Source of the DNA: Amorphophallus konjac
Taxonomy: Eukaryota; Streptophyta; Magnoliopsida; Alismatales; Araceae
Length of the DNA stretch: 64,000 nucleotides
Direction: 5' to 3'
Assembly (NCBI GenBank): GCA_022559845.1
Contig: CM040121.1
Coordinates: 568,590,140 to 568,654,139, forward strand
Positions 1 through 12,260 of this stretch are shown here, one piece after another. The notes below the pieces were generated by a model. That model was not told the origin of the DNA and searched no databases. It saw only the letters and a list, made by a program, of their open reading frames with translations. Within the stretch, counting starts at the first letter, position 1, and every line of letters starts with the position of its first letter. Position numbers and translations under genes: made by a program.

Positions 1-3000
1 CGTATTCCCAGTACAAACAATTATCAATAAATATAAATATTATACCCACTCCACGCAGGGAGGTAACTGGTAACACGTGGGACCCGGGAATATCGAGCTC
101 GGGTTTACGGACAAGGTTTTGGGCAGCTCCGACGGTGCAGACACATTGCTATTCGGTGCTGGCCGGATGGCGCGTGCTGACGATCGTGGGCACCACGCTC
201 CGATCGCGCGGCCGATCAGGTTGGGATTGGTCCCGTCGCGAAGTGGACTTCTAGAGGAATGATCCCTAGGAGGTGACCGCACTGGATCGCCTTGTGGAAG
301 GTGAGGCGGCCCAACTTGTGGGACGTTGCTAGTTGTTGTCCCAAACCTGTTCTACAATTTTAAAACTACGCGACCCGGCGGAAATAGTTTTTACGACCAG
401 ATCTGATGTCGGATCGAGGCGAAACCAGCGCCGTTGCGAAGCTCATTAGACGATCTACGAACCCATGGTGTTATAGGAATTTTAATTGTGATGGATTTTA
501 CGTGGGGGAATATTGAATAAGCTAGTTCCCTATCCCAGAATAGGCTGGACAGAACCTGAGTCGCCGGAAGACGATGGTGGAATGGGGGAAAACGTGGGAT
601 CTGGAAGGCGGGGGTGGCTATGGAAGATGGTGGAGTAAGTATTGATCAAACCCTCAAATTTTGAGGTCGATCAGAAGTGGTTTTGGGGGTGGGGAGGATT
701 TTATGGTAGAAGGGGGGGTCGGATCTGGACTGTAGGGAGAGAACCGAATCCGGTTTGAACATAGATTTTAAAGAGGGGTAAACAAACTCTAAAAATCATA
801 AAAAAAACTGTGGAGAAGGGGTTTGATGGACAAAAATCCCAGTCCAAATTTCAGCTCGACTTGAAATTGATAAGGGGGTGAAAACCGTGATGCGGTGGGT
901 TGCTGGCTCACAGATCTGCACAGGGACAGACTGTATAGATCAGGGAAATTTTGGTAGAAGGGAAGCAAATGGGAGATCCAGGGCGTGAGAATTTTTTTGG
1001 CAAGGTGAAACCACGTGGGGAACTCACCCTAAAAGTTTGACTTTGATCATATATGTGGATTGGGCAGAATAAATCGAACTCCAGGCTGCTGTCCAGCAGT
1101 GGACAGATCGGAGACGGTGAGGCGGTGGTGGTGTGATGGTGGCTCGATAGCGGCGGCGACGGCGGCATGGCTGAGCTTCACACTCAGAAAAGGACCTGGT
1201 AGGGAGGCTTAACACCTCAGAATGGCAACCTTCTCAGCTGCAAAGGGGAGGGAGAGAGGAGAGAGAGGGGGCGCCCCTGGCTCCTTCAAGAAATTTCTTA
1301 TTTTTCTTCCATTCATCCTTATGAAAATAAAGAATACAAGAGTTTTATATGAAAAGGAAACCCTAACTAAATGACATTAACTATCCTTAGATCTAGAGTT
1401 AGGGAGAGGCACTTAGGGGATGAGAATTCTAATTTCTTCTCCCATGGTCAAAAGAATAACAAAAATACAAAAAGTGGGTAAAGGGGGGGGGGGGCGCCGT
1501 CCTTAAGAAGCCAATTTTGAATTTTCCACTTGGTCCAAGTCCACCATGGACCAGCCCATATGGGCCCTAGAAACTAGGAAGCCCAATGAGAGAGAGGGTG
1601 GCCCAATTGGGCCTAAGTCGCCTTTGAGGTCCAATATGAAAATAAACTCCTATTGGACTCTTTTAAGGAAAGAAACCCACTAATTCCTAATGACTAGCCC
1701 ATTGGCTTAGAATTGCCTTACAAATGAACCCAAATGACTCAATAAAAATGCAAATTAAAAATGTTAGATGCCTGGCTTTGATGTCCCCATCACTAAGTCT
1801 GAGGAGTCGACTTCCTGCTTCAATCTGCTTCCCCCTTCTTGGCTTTCCACTTAGGAGTTGGGTGCTGTTATCGGCCCGCTAATTAATTGCCCCTTTTGAG
1901 CTGATAGCCTGCCCTTCTAACATGTCTAACTTATGGCCATCCCGTGAATGAGTAATGAGAATGTTGATAATTGCATTTATAATTCTCTCTTGGGTTTGTT
2001 GTCTCCACGCTTGCTCATGCATCTATACTTATATACATATACACAGATATATGCATTTATCATCTTTGGTGTGCCTGACATTGTTCCGGCCTCCGGTATA
2101 TCAATGGTGATTTGCGGAAAAACAAATTAGGTCTGATTGAAAGCTCTCACTACACGTGATGGTGGTCTTTGGACCTATGTTCTCCGCCCTATACGGGGGG
2201 TCGAGTTAATAAATACGATTGTATTACATGCTTGAATGTGTGTGTAGATCTTGTCCTTTAATTTGCTTACGTTTCTGTATCTGTTTCAACCCCGATGGTT
2301 TTTATCTTGGCTATTAATCAAGGGTCTTCCTCCTTCCTGGAGAATGTAATTAACGTCATAGCCTTTATGGTATGACAGACTTACGGTCCCGACACTGACT
2401 TCACATTCGTCTGACCAAGTTAGATCAAGTGCACAATAATTTTGTCACACATGTGACTGGCACGCCATACGCTAAATAATAATAAAACCCCTAATAAATA
2501 AACCAAAACAAAATCCCATCCCCACAGGGGATAGATCCCGAGCTCCTCTCTCGCGTTTCCCTTTAATCGGTAGCGGTTTGGGCGAGAGAGTGGGGTGCAT
2601 TGTGTTTTTGGGGAAAACTTCATGTTCGGGGACGTGAGCACGGATCAATCTAGTTTTCTTGTGATTTATAGCTTAGATCAGGTTTTATGGATGTCATTCT
2701 TCTCGAGGATGAGTTTCTCATGTTTCTCAGGGGTTCTCACTCGCAATGGGGGTGAGACGGGCTTGGGATGGCCTTCCGGATGTGTTCCGGGAGGGTCCTT
2801 GCTTCGGAGGTGACCAAGACGGCTGCCGCATCTGCCTAGTTGGGTGGCCAGAGGTCTGGCCGTCTCGAAGAACTGGGCGGCCACTAGGATCGCTGCCCAG
2901 GGGCATCTTTGTTGGGAGGCCAGAGCCCTGGCTGACCAGTCTTCTGGGCTGCCAGAGTGTTGGCCGCCCTGCCCTCTAAAGGGGGCGGCCACTAGGTTGG

Positions 3001-3102
3001 CCACCCAAGGGCACCTCTTCTGAGCCACCCAACCCCTGGTCGCCCAGGCTACTGGGCTGCTAGTGGGCTGGCCACCCTGCTAAGACACTGGGCGGCCATT
3101 GG
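1..3102 (+). repeat. RT1: partial LTR of an unclassified LTR retrotransposon, left end outside window
   Basis: No coding sequence is visible. Short open frames here are not supported by any motif. The stretch 2094-2475 closely resembles 42966-43330 inside another LTR: a block beginning ggtatatcaa, a block gtaattaacg followed by tagcctttatggtatg, and a near-palindrome at 2444-2457. It is followed by an AT-rich promoter-like stretch (2470-2520), a C/T-rich leader, and from about 2745 a series of gggcggcc-type inverted repeats that continue to the RT2 insertion point. This order (AT-rich promoter, C/T-rich leader, inverted repeats) matches the plus-strand LTR RT4 at 31980-33389, so a plus-strand LTR is the likeliest reading. 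The rest of RT1 would lie beyond the right edge of the window. A G-run sits near 1487-1496. The part before 2090 is unassigned, probably the same or an older element. Confidence 0.5.
2745..3100. repeat. Cluster of gggcggcc-type inverted repeats in RT1
   Basis: Several imperfect hairpins with arms such as tgggcggcc or tgggtggcc and their complements, separated by short spacers, occur in about 350 bp. Examples begin near 2850 (tgggtggcc, then ggccgtc), 2875 and 2983. The same arm sequence is used by the RT4 LTR at 32690-33262. Seen directly; function unknown. Confidence 0.6.
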
Positions 3103-5354
3103 TGTCGTGGCGCCCCCTCCCCGCGATCCCCTATCAATCCGGTCCAGAGACATCACAACGTATAGACAGACTGTTGTGGGCCGAGATATATGCAAGGCAC
3201 TAAAGGTCAAACCATCGCATAATCCAGAAGCACAACCATACCATTTTCATAATATGAACACACATAATTTACAATATATACGGTGTTCTACGTATCTCTA
3301 TCCAAGAGTCATATTTACATTCATTATACAAAAGAAAACTAAACCTACTTATTCTATGCAGTGGAATCCAGACTACACCCAAGATCACCCTCCGACCTAC
3401 TACCCGTCGAGTCAAAGTGCACACTTGTCAGTTTCTTGAAATGGTTAGGCAACATATATGAGTCCAAAGACTCGATAGGCATTAAAACTAATCGCATGCT
3501 TATCATATAATAACCTGTGCAAATTCATGATATTTGTAAAACTAATCACAATTTCATTGGATTGTACATATACTATGAGTGCGAAGGAAATCTAATAGAA
3601 CAGAATAAATTTTTTCATATTTATAAGAAATTACGTATAACAAATCTTATCTGACTTATAAATGACATGATACATATTTTAGCTAAATCAAAGTTTATAC
3701 AGATGAACTTATTTTCATATCATATGAGAGTCTTATAATAAATCTGAACTTCATATTAGGCCATGTCTATTTACATAACCATATAATACATTAGTTATCT
3801 ATCACATATTCAATAAGCACATATTGGATAGGCATCCCGTCACTATAAGCAGTAGCAAACACATACCTAGGCATCTTTGCGTCGACATATGGTCTAAATG
3901 TTGGAGCCTATCGACCTTGATCAACTACGTAGGATCGGGAGTTAATGCTCCACCATTCCCCAGATAATTTTCTTATTCTGGATTCCATATTTTACAAAAG
4001 TCAGTTTGTCCTCGAAAATTGACCTAATCCCGTAGTAGACGCTAACTACGGTTTGTCGCCCCACACCTCCTTAAAGTGACACAGTCCACATGCTTAGTCA
4101 TTTTTTTTATTCTTACTCTTATTACATAGTCATCTCAATACATAAAACTTACCATTAAAATTACTAAAATAACTTATTATCAGCGAGTCATACTTTAATA
4201 TCATGAATCAAATTTTAATCATGAGATAGTGGGTCAAATCTATTAACTAAATAAATCACTATTATTTAACTATATAAAATTACACTTCTAATTATTAAAA
4301 TAAAATTAACATAATAGGTTCTAAACATAGATCATCGAGTCAAATATGTTAAATAAATCACTGATTTAAACATGAATAATTACATTTCAAATAAAATCAA
4401 ATCAAAGAAATATAAATACCAAATAACATGCAGTCAGTTTATCATGTGCTACCTTTAAGGTGGACTCCCAAAATTAAATTTAATATCTCACCCGAGCTCC
4501 CGTAATAATCCTTGCGTAGGAAAAGATAACCTTCGTGTCCCAAAAATAGTTTTTATCATATTACTTCTTCCCCAAATAATAAAATTTAAACAACCCGTAA
4601 CTTATCGTAAGGACAGACGGATTTCTACGTAAAGGAGGGTGAAACACTCCAAATAAACTCTCAAATATCTTGTCTAAGCTTCTATCAAATATTCACCTTA
4701 TTTCGACTTCGTCTTATTTTCTCTACCTATTTATAAGAGAATGAGAGAGTGAGAAAAGAGATGAGAGAAAGAGAGAAAGATTAGAGAGAGATGAAGAAAT
4801 GAGAGAGAGAGAGAGGGAGAGTTGAGAGAATGAGAAAGAGAGAGTGGAGAGAGTGATTACGTAGATGGAGGGGGAGAGAGGTATTTAAAGGGGGAGGGGA
4901 GGAGAGGATAAGAAGAAGATAAGATGGGGGGGTTGGGGGGAAAGAGATAATGGGGAGGTTTTTTTTTTCATCTCCATAAGATGGGTAAATAGATAAGAGG
5001 GGAATTTTTCACCAAAATCCAGTAAAAGTTGACAATAACAAGATCTCAAGATATTAATTCATTCTATCTTATCTTTGACCTATCAAATGATACATTTTCA
5101 AAATGTGCTTAACATGAAACTTTTAGATCTTTAAATTCTCTTTTCAATAAGTCTAATATTGACCATATTCTGACATTCTTATGAAGAGTTACACACTAAT
5201 AAAGTGAGGTATCTATTTAATAAAATTCGTTAAACTCATATTCACTATATTGTTCAAGGTATTGGGTTTTTGTTAAGAAAATCAAAAATTTATATGGATT
5301 CTAAATATAAAATATTTAATTATTTTTAAGTTTCAGACAGATTGGGATGTTACA
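3103..5354 (-). repeat. 3' LTR of RT2
   Basis: The boundaries are inferred from TG...CA ends and from the polypurine tract directly inside the right boundary. On the minus strand the LTR opens TGTAACATCCC, typical of plant chromoviruses. A TATA-like tttaaatacc lies on the minus strand near 4881-4892, and the plus strand just left of it (4741-4870) is strongly G/A rich, giving a C/T-rich leader in the transcript. AT-rich sequence fills much of the remainder. No second LTR copy is available for comparison, so the left boundary is less certain than the right. Confidence 0.7.
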
Positions 5355-5368
5355 AATCTCTCCCCCTT
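5355..5368 (-). promoter_or_regulatory. Polypurine tract of RT2
   Basis: The minus strand reads ttaagggggagatt immediately before the LTR start TGTAACATCC. This is the position and composition expected for the primer of plus-strand DNA synthesis. Confidence 0.75.
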
Positions 5369-5394
5369 AAATAAATTTCGGTCTCGAAATTTAA

Positions 5395-7280
5395 AAATTT
5401 ACTCAATACGTACCGAATAGCTGTATATATCTCTTCCTCATTTCATCTTCCATCTCCCAAGTGGCTTCTTCTGTTGAGGTACTTTTTCACAATACCTTCA
5501 CCAATGGAATTATCTTCGTTCTTAGCACTTGTTATTTTTGATCGAGAATGTGAATTGGTTTCTCTTCATATGTAAGATCTCGTTGAATTCCCAAATGCTC
5601 ATGATCTATAAATGTGCGACGAGTCTGTCGTGTAATTTCTTAATATAGACACATGGAATACATCATGAAGACAATGATGGTGGTAAAGCAAGTTGATATG
5701 CCACCTCACCAATCATTTTTATGATTTCAAATGGTCCAACATACCTTGAACTGAGCTTGCCTTTCTTGCCAAATCTTATTACTCCTCTAGTAGGCGAAAC
5801 CTTCAGAAATACGTGATCCCCGATAGGAAATTGTAGATCTCTCCTTCTATGATCAACATAACTTTTCTGCCTACTCTGAGCTGTAAGTAATTATTTTCTA
5901 ATCAAATATTTCTACACAATCTTATACAATATGTGGCCCAATCAATCTCCGCTCACCAACCTCATCCCAAAAAACAGGTGATCTACATGGTCTACCATAT
6001 AATATTTCGTATGGAGCCATTCCTATACTTGCATGATGGATGTTGTTATATGCAAATTCAATTAAGACCAAATGCTCATCCCAACTACTTTCCAAATCCA
6101 AACTGCATACCCTCAACATATCTTCTAGTGTTTAAATGGTTCTCTCTGATTGTCATCTGTTTGAGGGTGAAAAGCTGAGCTAAATTTCAATTGTGTACCA
6201 AGCGCTTTCTGTAATCTCCACCAAAAATTTGCTGTAAACTTTACATCCCGATCTGAAATAATAGACACTGGCACACCATGATGTCTCACAATGTCTCTGA
6301 TATACAAATGGGCTAACTCCTCTATTGATTGTGTCTTTGTGATTACCAAAAAATACGCTGACTTAGTAAGCCTGTCAATGATTACCCATATAGAGTCATG
6401 CTTTCTCCTGGTCATTAGTAATCCCATCACAAAATTCATATTGATATGCTCTCATTTCCACTGTTAAATTTTCATCAATTGTAGTGGTCATGTTGGCCTT
6501 TGATGCTCCGCCTTTACTTGTTGACATGTAAGACACTTGCTGACAAATTATGTTATATTCTTTTTCATGTCAATGCACCAAAAATGTCTCTTCATATTTC
6601 TGTACGATTTTGTATTACCTAGGTGAATGAAATATTGTGATTTATGTGTCTCAGTCAATAGATCTTTCTTTATTTCCTCATTACGAGGTACACATAATCT
6701 TCCCTGAAATCTGATTGCTCCATCTGCACTTTGAGTAAATCTCGGTGTGCCAATCAATCCCAGTAACTTCTGATTAGTTAGTTGTGTTTGCACAATTCGT
6801 TCAACCATTGCAGACTGAATAGTTAGTTGGGCCAAAAATAAGTTTTCCCTTTGCATACCGGAGAATACTCTACTATATCAGATGTCATTTTCCAAATTTG
6901 GCGTAATTAGATTGCCATTAGCCTCTTCATGCTGAGTGCATCTGCTACCACATTTGCTTTCCCTGGGTGATAATTCAATGTGAAATCATAATCCTTCAAA
7001 AATTCAATCCATCATCTCTGCCTTAAATTTAATTCTTTTTGACATAAAATATATTTTAAACTCTGATAGTCTGTAAATACTTCAAACTGCTCATCATACA
7101 AATAATGTCGCCAAATTTTCAGAGCATGTACCACTGCTGCCAACTCAAAATCATGTGTTGGATAATTCATCTCATGGTTCTATAACTGTGTGGATGCATA
7201 TGCTACTACTTTGTCATTCTACATCAGTACACACCCTCGTCCTTTTCTAGAGGTATTTGTATATACCACAAATCCTCATG
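5395..7280 (-). pseudogene. Degenerate 3' end of gypsy pol: RNase H, zinc-binding and integrase remnants
   Basis: Reading leftwards from 7280, the first part matches the start of an RNase H domain in broken frames. Next comes an integrase zinc-binding remnant (6548-6856, with HKSQYFIH spacing). Then comes an integrase core piece (6125-6439) containing WVIIDRLTKSAYF, SDRDVKF and FHPQTD. Then a continuation (5922-6119) contains EFAYNN and GRPCRSP. The stretch 5395-5900 resembles the integrase C-terminal and chromodomain tail but is full of stops and shifts. The core Asp of SDRD is visible, while the Glu region after FHPQTD is disrupted. The segment order and motifs match the better preserved TekE pol at 54585-56519. 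It cannot make a functional protein. Confidence 0.85.
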
Positions 7281-8013
7281 ACCCACATGTAGATCTTAAG
7301 AAAATCCACAAAGATTAAAAATTTAAAATAATAAGGAGAAAGGGAGAAAGGGACATGAGAAAAGGGAGCATGCATGGATGTTAATATGGAAAGATGTGAT
7401 CGCCAAAGACCGCGGGCCTCAAAGGAATATAATAATAAACACGAGGGAGGGATCGCGGAAAATACCTTTAATAGCGGGGGAGATTGTGAGTGCTTGACCT
7501 TCTCTTTCAATCTGCCGGCCGATGAAGAGAGTTCTTCTTTATTGATTACCCTTGCAAAAATAAACAAACACCAACAAAGAAAGATATTGATTAGAATACA
7601 AAGGTGTATAGTATCAAGTTCATAATAATAAATAATAAAAACATGAACACAAACACACCTTGTAGGTGTTGGCCTTTAAAACCCCTATGTAAAAGGGTAA
7701 GGAAAAGATTATAATATGCAAAGGGAGGGTGCAAGTGTTGCATAAAAGATATCTCAATATTGAGATGAGAATAAAAATAAAAGGGGAAAGAAGATATGAT
7801 GCATGTAATGAACTAATTAATAAATAAGAGAGATGAGAAAGAATAGGCTTATTGGTTTATTCTCCAGTTGGGGCTTCAAATCTTCAAGGGAGGAAGAAGA
7901 TCTCCAATGGATGAAGCTTTAAGCACATGGGAGCCTCCTTCTTGAGCCTTCAAACTAGCAGTGCCTCCCCTTGATCAAAGAATGCAGCCTTAACAACATG
8001 GGAGAGGGGGGTC

Positions 8014-8025
8014 CTATTTATAAAG
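8014..8025 (-). promoter_or_regulatory. TATA box in RT3 3' LTR
   Basis: The minus strand reads ctttataaatag. The equivalent position in the related solo LTR (34421-34430) reads ctataaatgc, so the box is conserved between copies. It sets the direction of RT3. Confidence 0.6.
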
Positions 8026-8214
8026 TGAAAATTCAGAGTTGTATTCCATGAAAATTAGGAAAACCCGTTTTAATGAGATTTGGAGAGATAAAATCATCTA
8101 CCATGTGTCCTCCCAACCTTAGAAAGCCATAGGGACCCTTTCCCAAGTGGAAAAGGAGTTCAAAATAAGAAAGGAAGGAGGTTCTGCCCAGTTCAAAATT
8201 CTGTAGGAATTGGC

Positions 8215-9065
8215 ATACACCACAGTGGGCGCTAATTAAAATAGCGTCAATGAGCCGGTCGTCAATTCTAAGCCATTTTTAGAAAGATTAGATATTGTTA
8301 AAATTGAAAGGAAATTCGCGACCACCATGGCTGACGCAAATTAGGAATTTTATGAATTTTGGTCAAATTTAAAACCTCGAAAATAGGCAAGGCAATACCC
8401 GTCCGAGGTACGGGACGTGTCTTTAAGAACACGTCCTGGATAACAAACGCCTCTTCTTGAATATTTTGAAAAGTTGAATATTACCAAAAATCGGACAAGG
8501 GAATCACGTCTAGGAGAGAAGACGTGAATTTAGAATTTTGACGAATTTGGTAATTATTTAAAATGTCAAAATAAAGAAAGGGAATTAACGTCAAGAGTCT
8601 TGACGCTAATTCAAGAATTGGCGACTTTGTGGAGGGGCGTTAATTCTTAATGAAAATGAAGTTTTGACACAAAATGGGGAAATGAAGAAGATGCGTCCAC
8701 TATGGCAGACGCGAATATAATACGCGTCGACTATGGCGGATGCTATTTTAGAAATTAGCGCCTTTTTATAAAGGCGTTAATTCAAGAAAATATGAATAAA
8801 GGAATACGCGTCCACCATCCCAGATGCGTTCAAAGAATGGGTGACTTTCTGGAAAGACGTTAATTCATGATAATTTGAATTTGGCCCCAAAAACGTTAAG
8901 AAATGAATACGCGTCCGTCCCCCCAGATGCAACTTTGAAAAGTGGGGCCTGCCTAGGAAGGCGTTAAATCTTGAAAGAATTGGCGACTGAAATGCTGCCG
9001 TTGATTCCATAATTGGCGCCCACTGTACCGGGCGCTAATTCTTTTGAGAAGAATTAGCGTCCGTG
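8215..9065. repeat. Array of short CpG-bearing hairpins in RT3 LTR
   Basis: Clear units include 8505-8526 (arms cacgtct and agacgtg, 8-nt spacer) and 9016-9035 (arms gcgccc and gggcgc, 8-nt spacer). Others lie around 8411 (acgtgt/acacgt), 8590 (gtcaag/cttgac), 8694 (gcgtc/gacgc) and 8759 (gcgcctt/aaggcgt). Arm sequences differ but the architecture repeats, and the units are joined by taatt-type linkers. Seen directly in the sequence. Confidence 0.75.
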
Positions 9066-9269
9066 AGCCTGACTCTAATTCAGAAAGGCCTCGAAAATTT
9101 GAATAAAAATCTAGAGAAAATGTGAAAAAATAGGAGAAACTTGCGGAAAGCTGAATAATCAAGAAAAATAATGAAAACCACTCAAATAAGTTGATTTGAG
9201 GGTCAAATTGGGACATCACAATGTAATAAGAGATGTACTGAAGGTGATGCCAATTTTGGCCTGTCTACA

Positions 9270-10703
9270 CATGTCCCTCCTTGGCGTCTGTTTTGCAAAG
9301 GAGAGACACGGAATGGAATGAAGTGGAACGGAAAGGAGTGAAATGTAATGGAGTGGAGCGAATTGAAAAGTAGACGCCAAGGTGTGATGAGACATGCGAT
9401 TAACACCACCTGATAAGAAATGATTCTAGAGTTCAAACTGAAGCAATATTGAGGAGATTCAATAAAAGTAACAATTGTTTGGATAAGGGAAGGGATTGTG
9501 CATACGGGCACGGAGGAAAGGATAAAGAAGGTGATCAACTTCCAGCGCGGTGGAAGTACCCCATGTCGTAAAACTGTAGGTTTCACTATTGGAGAGCGTT
9601 TACCAGCCAATGTGGACGTGCTACAATCAAGGTGGATCAAAGGAAAGATTGAATGAAAGGATAGAAATAAAAAAAATGAATTTTCAAGGAAACAGCTCAA
9701 AACGGCAACAAGGTGAACTTAGGACTCAATTCGGCATGGAATATCTCATATCTTGAAAATTAATGATCAATTGACTCTCAAAATGTCTTATTAGAATGAT
9801 TTTCCCAAAGTTAATTCAAACTCCTACATGAATGCATGCTGGGTTTAAATAAAAAAATAAAGTAAATTAAAATAGAAAGTAATCAAGGATAATATTGTTA
9901 AGCTGCCCAGACTGAGTCAAGATACCGATTTGTGAGCTGGTACTAAGCTGAAGTCTGTTTATCTACGCACCAACTCGCAAAAGGGAACCATAGTCCCCAG
10001 TGTTGGATGGCTTAACGGCCTATCCGTGCGACTAAGATTCCTCTAAAATCTTCATCATTTTTGATGAAGGGGAACTCAAATTCCAAACTTACCAAAGCCA
10101 CGAGGTCTTTGATATAATCTAATAGCGTGAATAACATATAGTAAAAATGCATACAATGAAGATGGTGAAGCCAATAAGCATATTGGGAACAAAGAAATGG
10201 GAAATAATGCACCGTGGGACCTAAGTGATGCCTGGACGGTGGGACCAAAGAAAACTTCTTTCCTACGCTCAAAAATTAATTAGCCAAAATATCAGGAAAC
10301 ATAACGAGCAATGAGCATGGCACGAGGGGAATAACATAGATCAAAGTGTATAGCATCAAAGCATGGAAGCATGTCATGCTCAAAATATTCAATCAACTAT
10401 GTTGAGGGCATAGCATGAAAGCATCAAACATTAATCATGTGAAGCATAGCATTGAATAATACAACATTGAAAACATCATGGCGAGCATAGTTTTTGAAAG
10501 CATTACTGTTTGTTGTGTGAACCATGAGGATGACAACTTGGCCATTAGTTAAGATTCGGAACAGAATGATCAAGCTTGAAGGGGTGATGCCCAGAGCTGC
10601 AGAGATAATTAGAGAAATTGACAGTGAATGACATTGATCGAGAATAAGGGGAAGAATCAAAAATTGGCACAAGTAAAAGAGAGGACACATCCCATGTTCT
10701 TGC
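9270..10703. other. RT3 interior, non-coding segment 1
   Basis: No retrotransposon protein motif is visible on either strand in this 1.4 kb. Directly inside the LTR the minus strand is purine rich (ccaaggaggga), a candidate polypurine tract. An inverted repeat at 9279-9383 encloses G/A-rich pentamer-like sequence. The remainder is A/T rich without tandem structure. RT4 is inserted at its right end, so the interior continues at 33390-33427 and, after RT5, at 63088. It looks like the interior of a large non-autonomous element. Confidence 0.5.
9279..9383. repeat. Inverted repeat enclosing ggaatg-like pentamer repeats
   Basis: The arms are ccttggcgtct (starting 9279) and agacgccaagg (ending 9383), perfectly complementary over 11 nt. 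The loop of about 80 nt is made of short units such as ggaatggaatgaagtgga, with variants ending in ggagtggagcg. Seen directly. Confidence 0.75.
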
Positions 10704-11384
10704 TGTAACGCCCTGGATTTTCAGATCTGGTTCTGCGAGTCACGGATCGTGTCCGAGTGGGTTTCGGACTTTCTATGATGGTTTTTTAGACCCCTTGTCG
10801 GTGTGTTTCTTGATTATTTTGGGTCTATGGTAGTGTGTGTTGAGTTATGATTTTGATGATTGTTGTAATTGTTAAGTTATGGTTTTGATGATAACTAAAC
10901 TTAATGTGTGATTACGTGATGATAACTAAACTTATGGTTGATTACACATGTTCTTGATGATTATGTTCATTCATCTTATTGTTTATGCTGGTTGCACATG
11001 TTGATTTTACAAGAGGCAAGAGGTTTCATAACCTCTTTAATGTCAACAAGCATGCAATTAACCTAACTATCTTACATGCAGATTCAAACTCATGACCGTC
11101 ACCTGGTGAACCAAAATTCTACTTCCCTACAATCCAAAATAGGTGGTATATGTCATTTACTGTCAAGAACCATTGGTGAGACTCCTACCTTGTATTAAAA
11201 CGAAGCTTCATGCTTTAAACCATCAAGATTCACTCCTTTTCAAACTTGTGTTCATGAATCATTCCATGTGTTAAATCAAGTCTAAACAAACTTGTAATCA
11301 ACTATAACACAAGATCTTTTTCAAGTATCGAACCAATGGATAGTTTCAAGTGAGCTAACACTTGACTTTTGCAGGTTTGGAGAC

Positions 11385-11575
11385 TGGCGGTCGACCTGTG
11401 GACCCTTGGCGGTCGACCTGAAATCACAGAACTGAAAATTGGCAACCTGTGAACCTGGCGGTCGACCGCCAGGAGCTAGCGGTCGACCTATTTTCCCAGC
11501 AGCCAAATGGCTACAGGACGGCCAATGGCGGTCGATCGCTGGCCTCTATAGGTCGACCGCCAGCCTCGAACTGCC
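11385..11575. repeat. ggtcgacc palindrome cluster in SireA U3
   Basis: Five or more copies of gcggtcgacc or its complement occur in 190 bp. The centre, 11454-11473, is the perfect palindrome cctggcggtcgaccgccagg. The cluster lies 130-320 bp upstream of the TATA box. The 3' LTR copy is 30415-30600. CG-rich palindromes in Sirevirus LTRs are known from published work on conserved Sirevirus motifs; this specific sequence I do not recognise. Confidence 0.8.
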
Positions 11576-11702
11576 CCTTTTGTTGACTTTTGTTTCAAGC
11601 TCGAGGAGTGGTCTTTCCACCCATTTGTTTAATCCTAAAGACACCCAATCCACCATGATTTGTGGATCTGGTCTGGGGCTTCTCTATGGACCATTTAAGA
11701 GA

Positions 11703-11709
11703 TATAAAA
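11703..11709 (+). promoter_or_regulatory. TATA box of SireA 5' LTR
   Basis: The sequence tataaaa is conserved in the 3' LTR at 30734-30740. It lies downstream of the palindrome cluster and upstream of the purine-rich leader, as expected for the U3/R boundary. Confidence 0.65.
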
Positions 11710-12260
11710 CATCTCATTGAAGCCACAACCCTAACCATCCAAGGGGATTCAAGAGGAGATCAAGAGGAGGCTGTCAAAGAGAAGAAGGAGGAGTAGTGCT
11801 ACTGTAGCATGAACAGTAGTCCGTGAATCAAGTTCCATCCAGCAGCTGAAGATCCAAGATCCTTCTTGAAGCCTTCATCCTCCTATGAGCTGAAGAAGCA
11901 AGCATCCAACAAGAAGAGATCGAAGGAGAGCCTATCAACCAAGGAGCCTATAAAGAGAAGAAGAAGAAGGATGCTATAAGGAAAAAGGAGCCATTCAAGC
12001 ATCATCTGAAGGTACTCTAGCTCCGGTTGAAGTCAGCAATCTCAAAGGAAGAGAACAAGCTCACAAGCATCAAGAAGATACAAGGATTGTCCAAGTGAAG
12101 AAGAAGGGTACTGTAGCCGTGAACAGTACTCTGTGCAGCAAGTGTTCTTCATTCATTCTCAACCCCGCAGCATGCATTCAAGGGAACCTAAATCAGAGGA
12201 TTTCTAAACTGTGCCTTATTGTGTTTTAAGTTCATATTCGTGTTTTGTATAAAATGCAAA

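Larger units (their letters stand above)
3103..7287 (-). mobile_element. RT2: partial Ty3/gypsy chromovirus-like element (3' LTR plus end of pol)
   Basis: The element reads on the minus strand. Its 3' LTR is 3103-5354 (plus-strand ends tgtcgtgg and gatgttaca), followed inward by a polypurine tract and then by RNase H and integrase remnants that run to 7287. There the sequence is cut by the LTR of RT3. The 5' half of pol, gag and the 5' LTR should lie beyond the right end of RT3, outside the window. The left target-site copy would be attgg at 3098-3102, but its partner cannot be seen. Order of domains (RNase H before integrase) places it in Ty3/gypsy. Confidence 0.8.
7288..9269 (-). repeat. 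3' LTR of RT3 (left end of a large, mostly non-coding element)
   Basis: This stretch is homologous along much of its length to the solo LTR at 33751-35040. Shared features include a block with ccggccgatgaag near 7515, a later g/a-rich and AT-rich portion, a minus-strand TATA box (ctttataaatag, 8014-8025), and an end in ttttgg...tgtctaca. The TATA box and the purine-rich minus strand at 9270-9285 indicate that the element is transcribed leftwards. From 8215 to 9065 the LTR contains many short inverted repeats with CpG in the arms, linked by ttaatt or ctaatt. The left boundary is set by the break in RT2 pol. The left TSD would be ccaca (7283-7287); the right copy is outside the window. Confidence 0.7.

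Noticed and set aside
9203..9700. 165-codon minus-strand frame near the RT3 LTR
   Set aside because: It includes the ggaatg-like repeat and has low-complexity composition and no recognisable motif.
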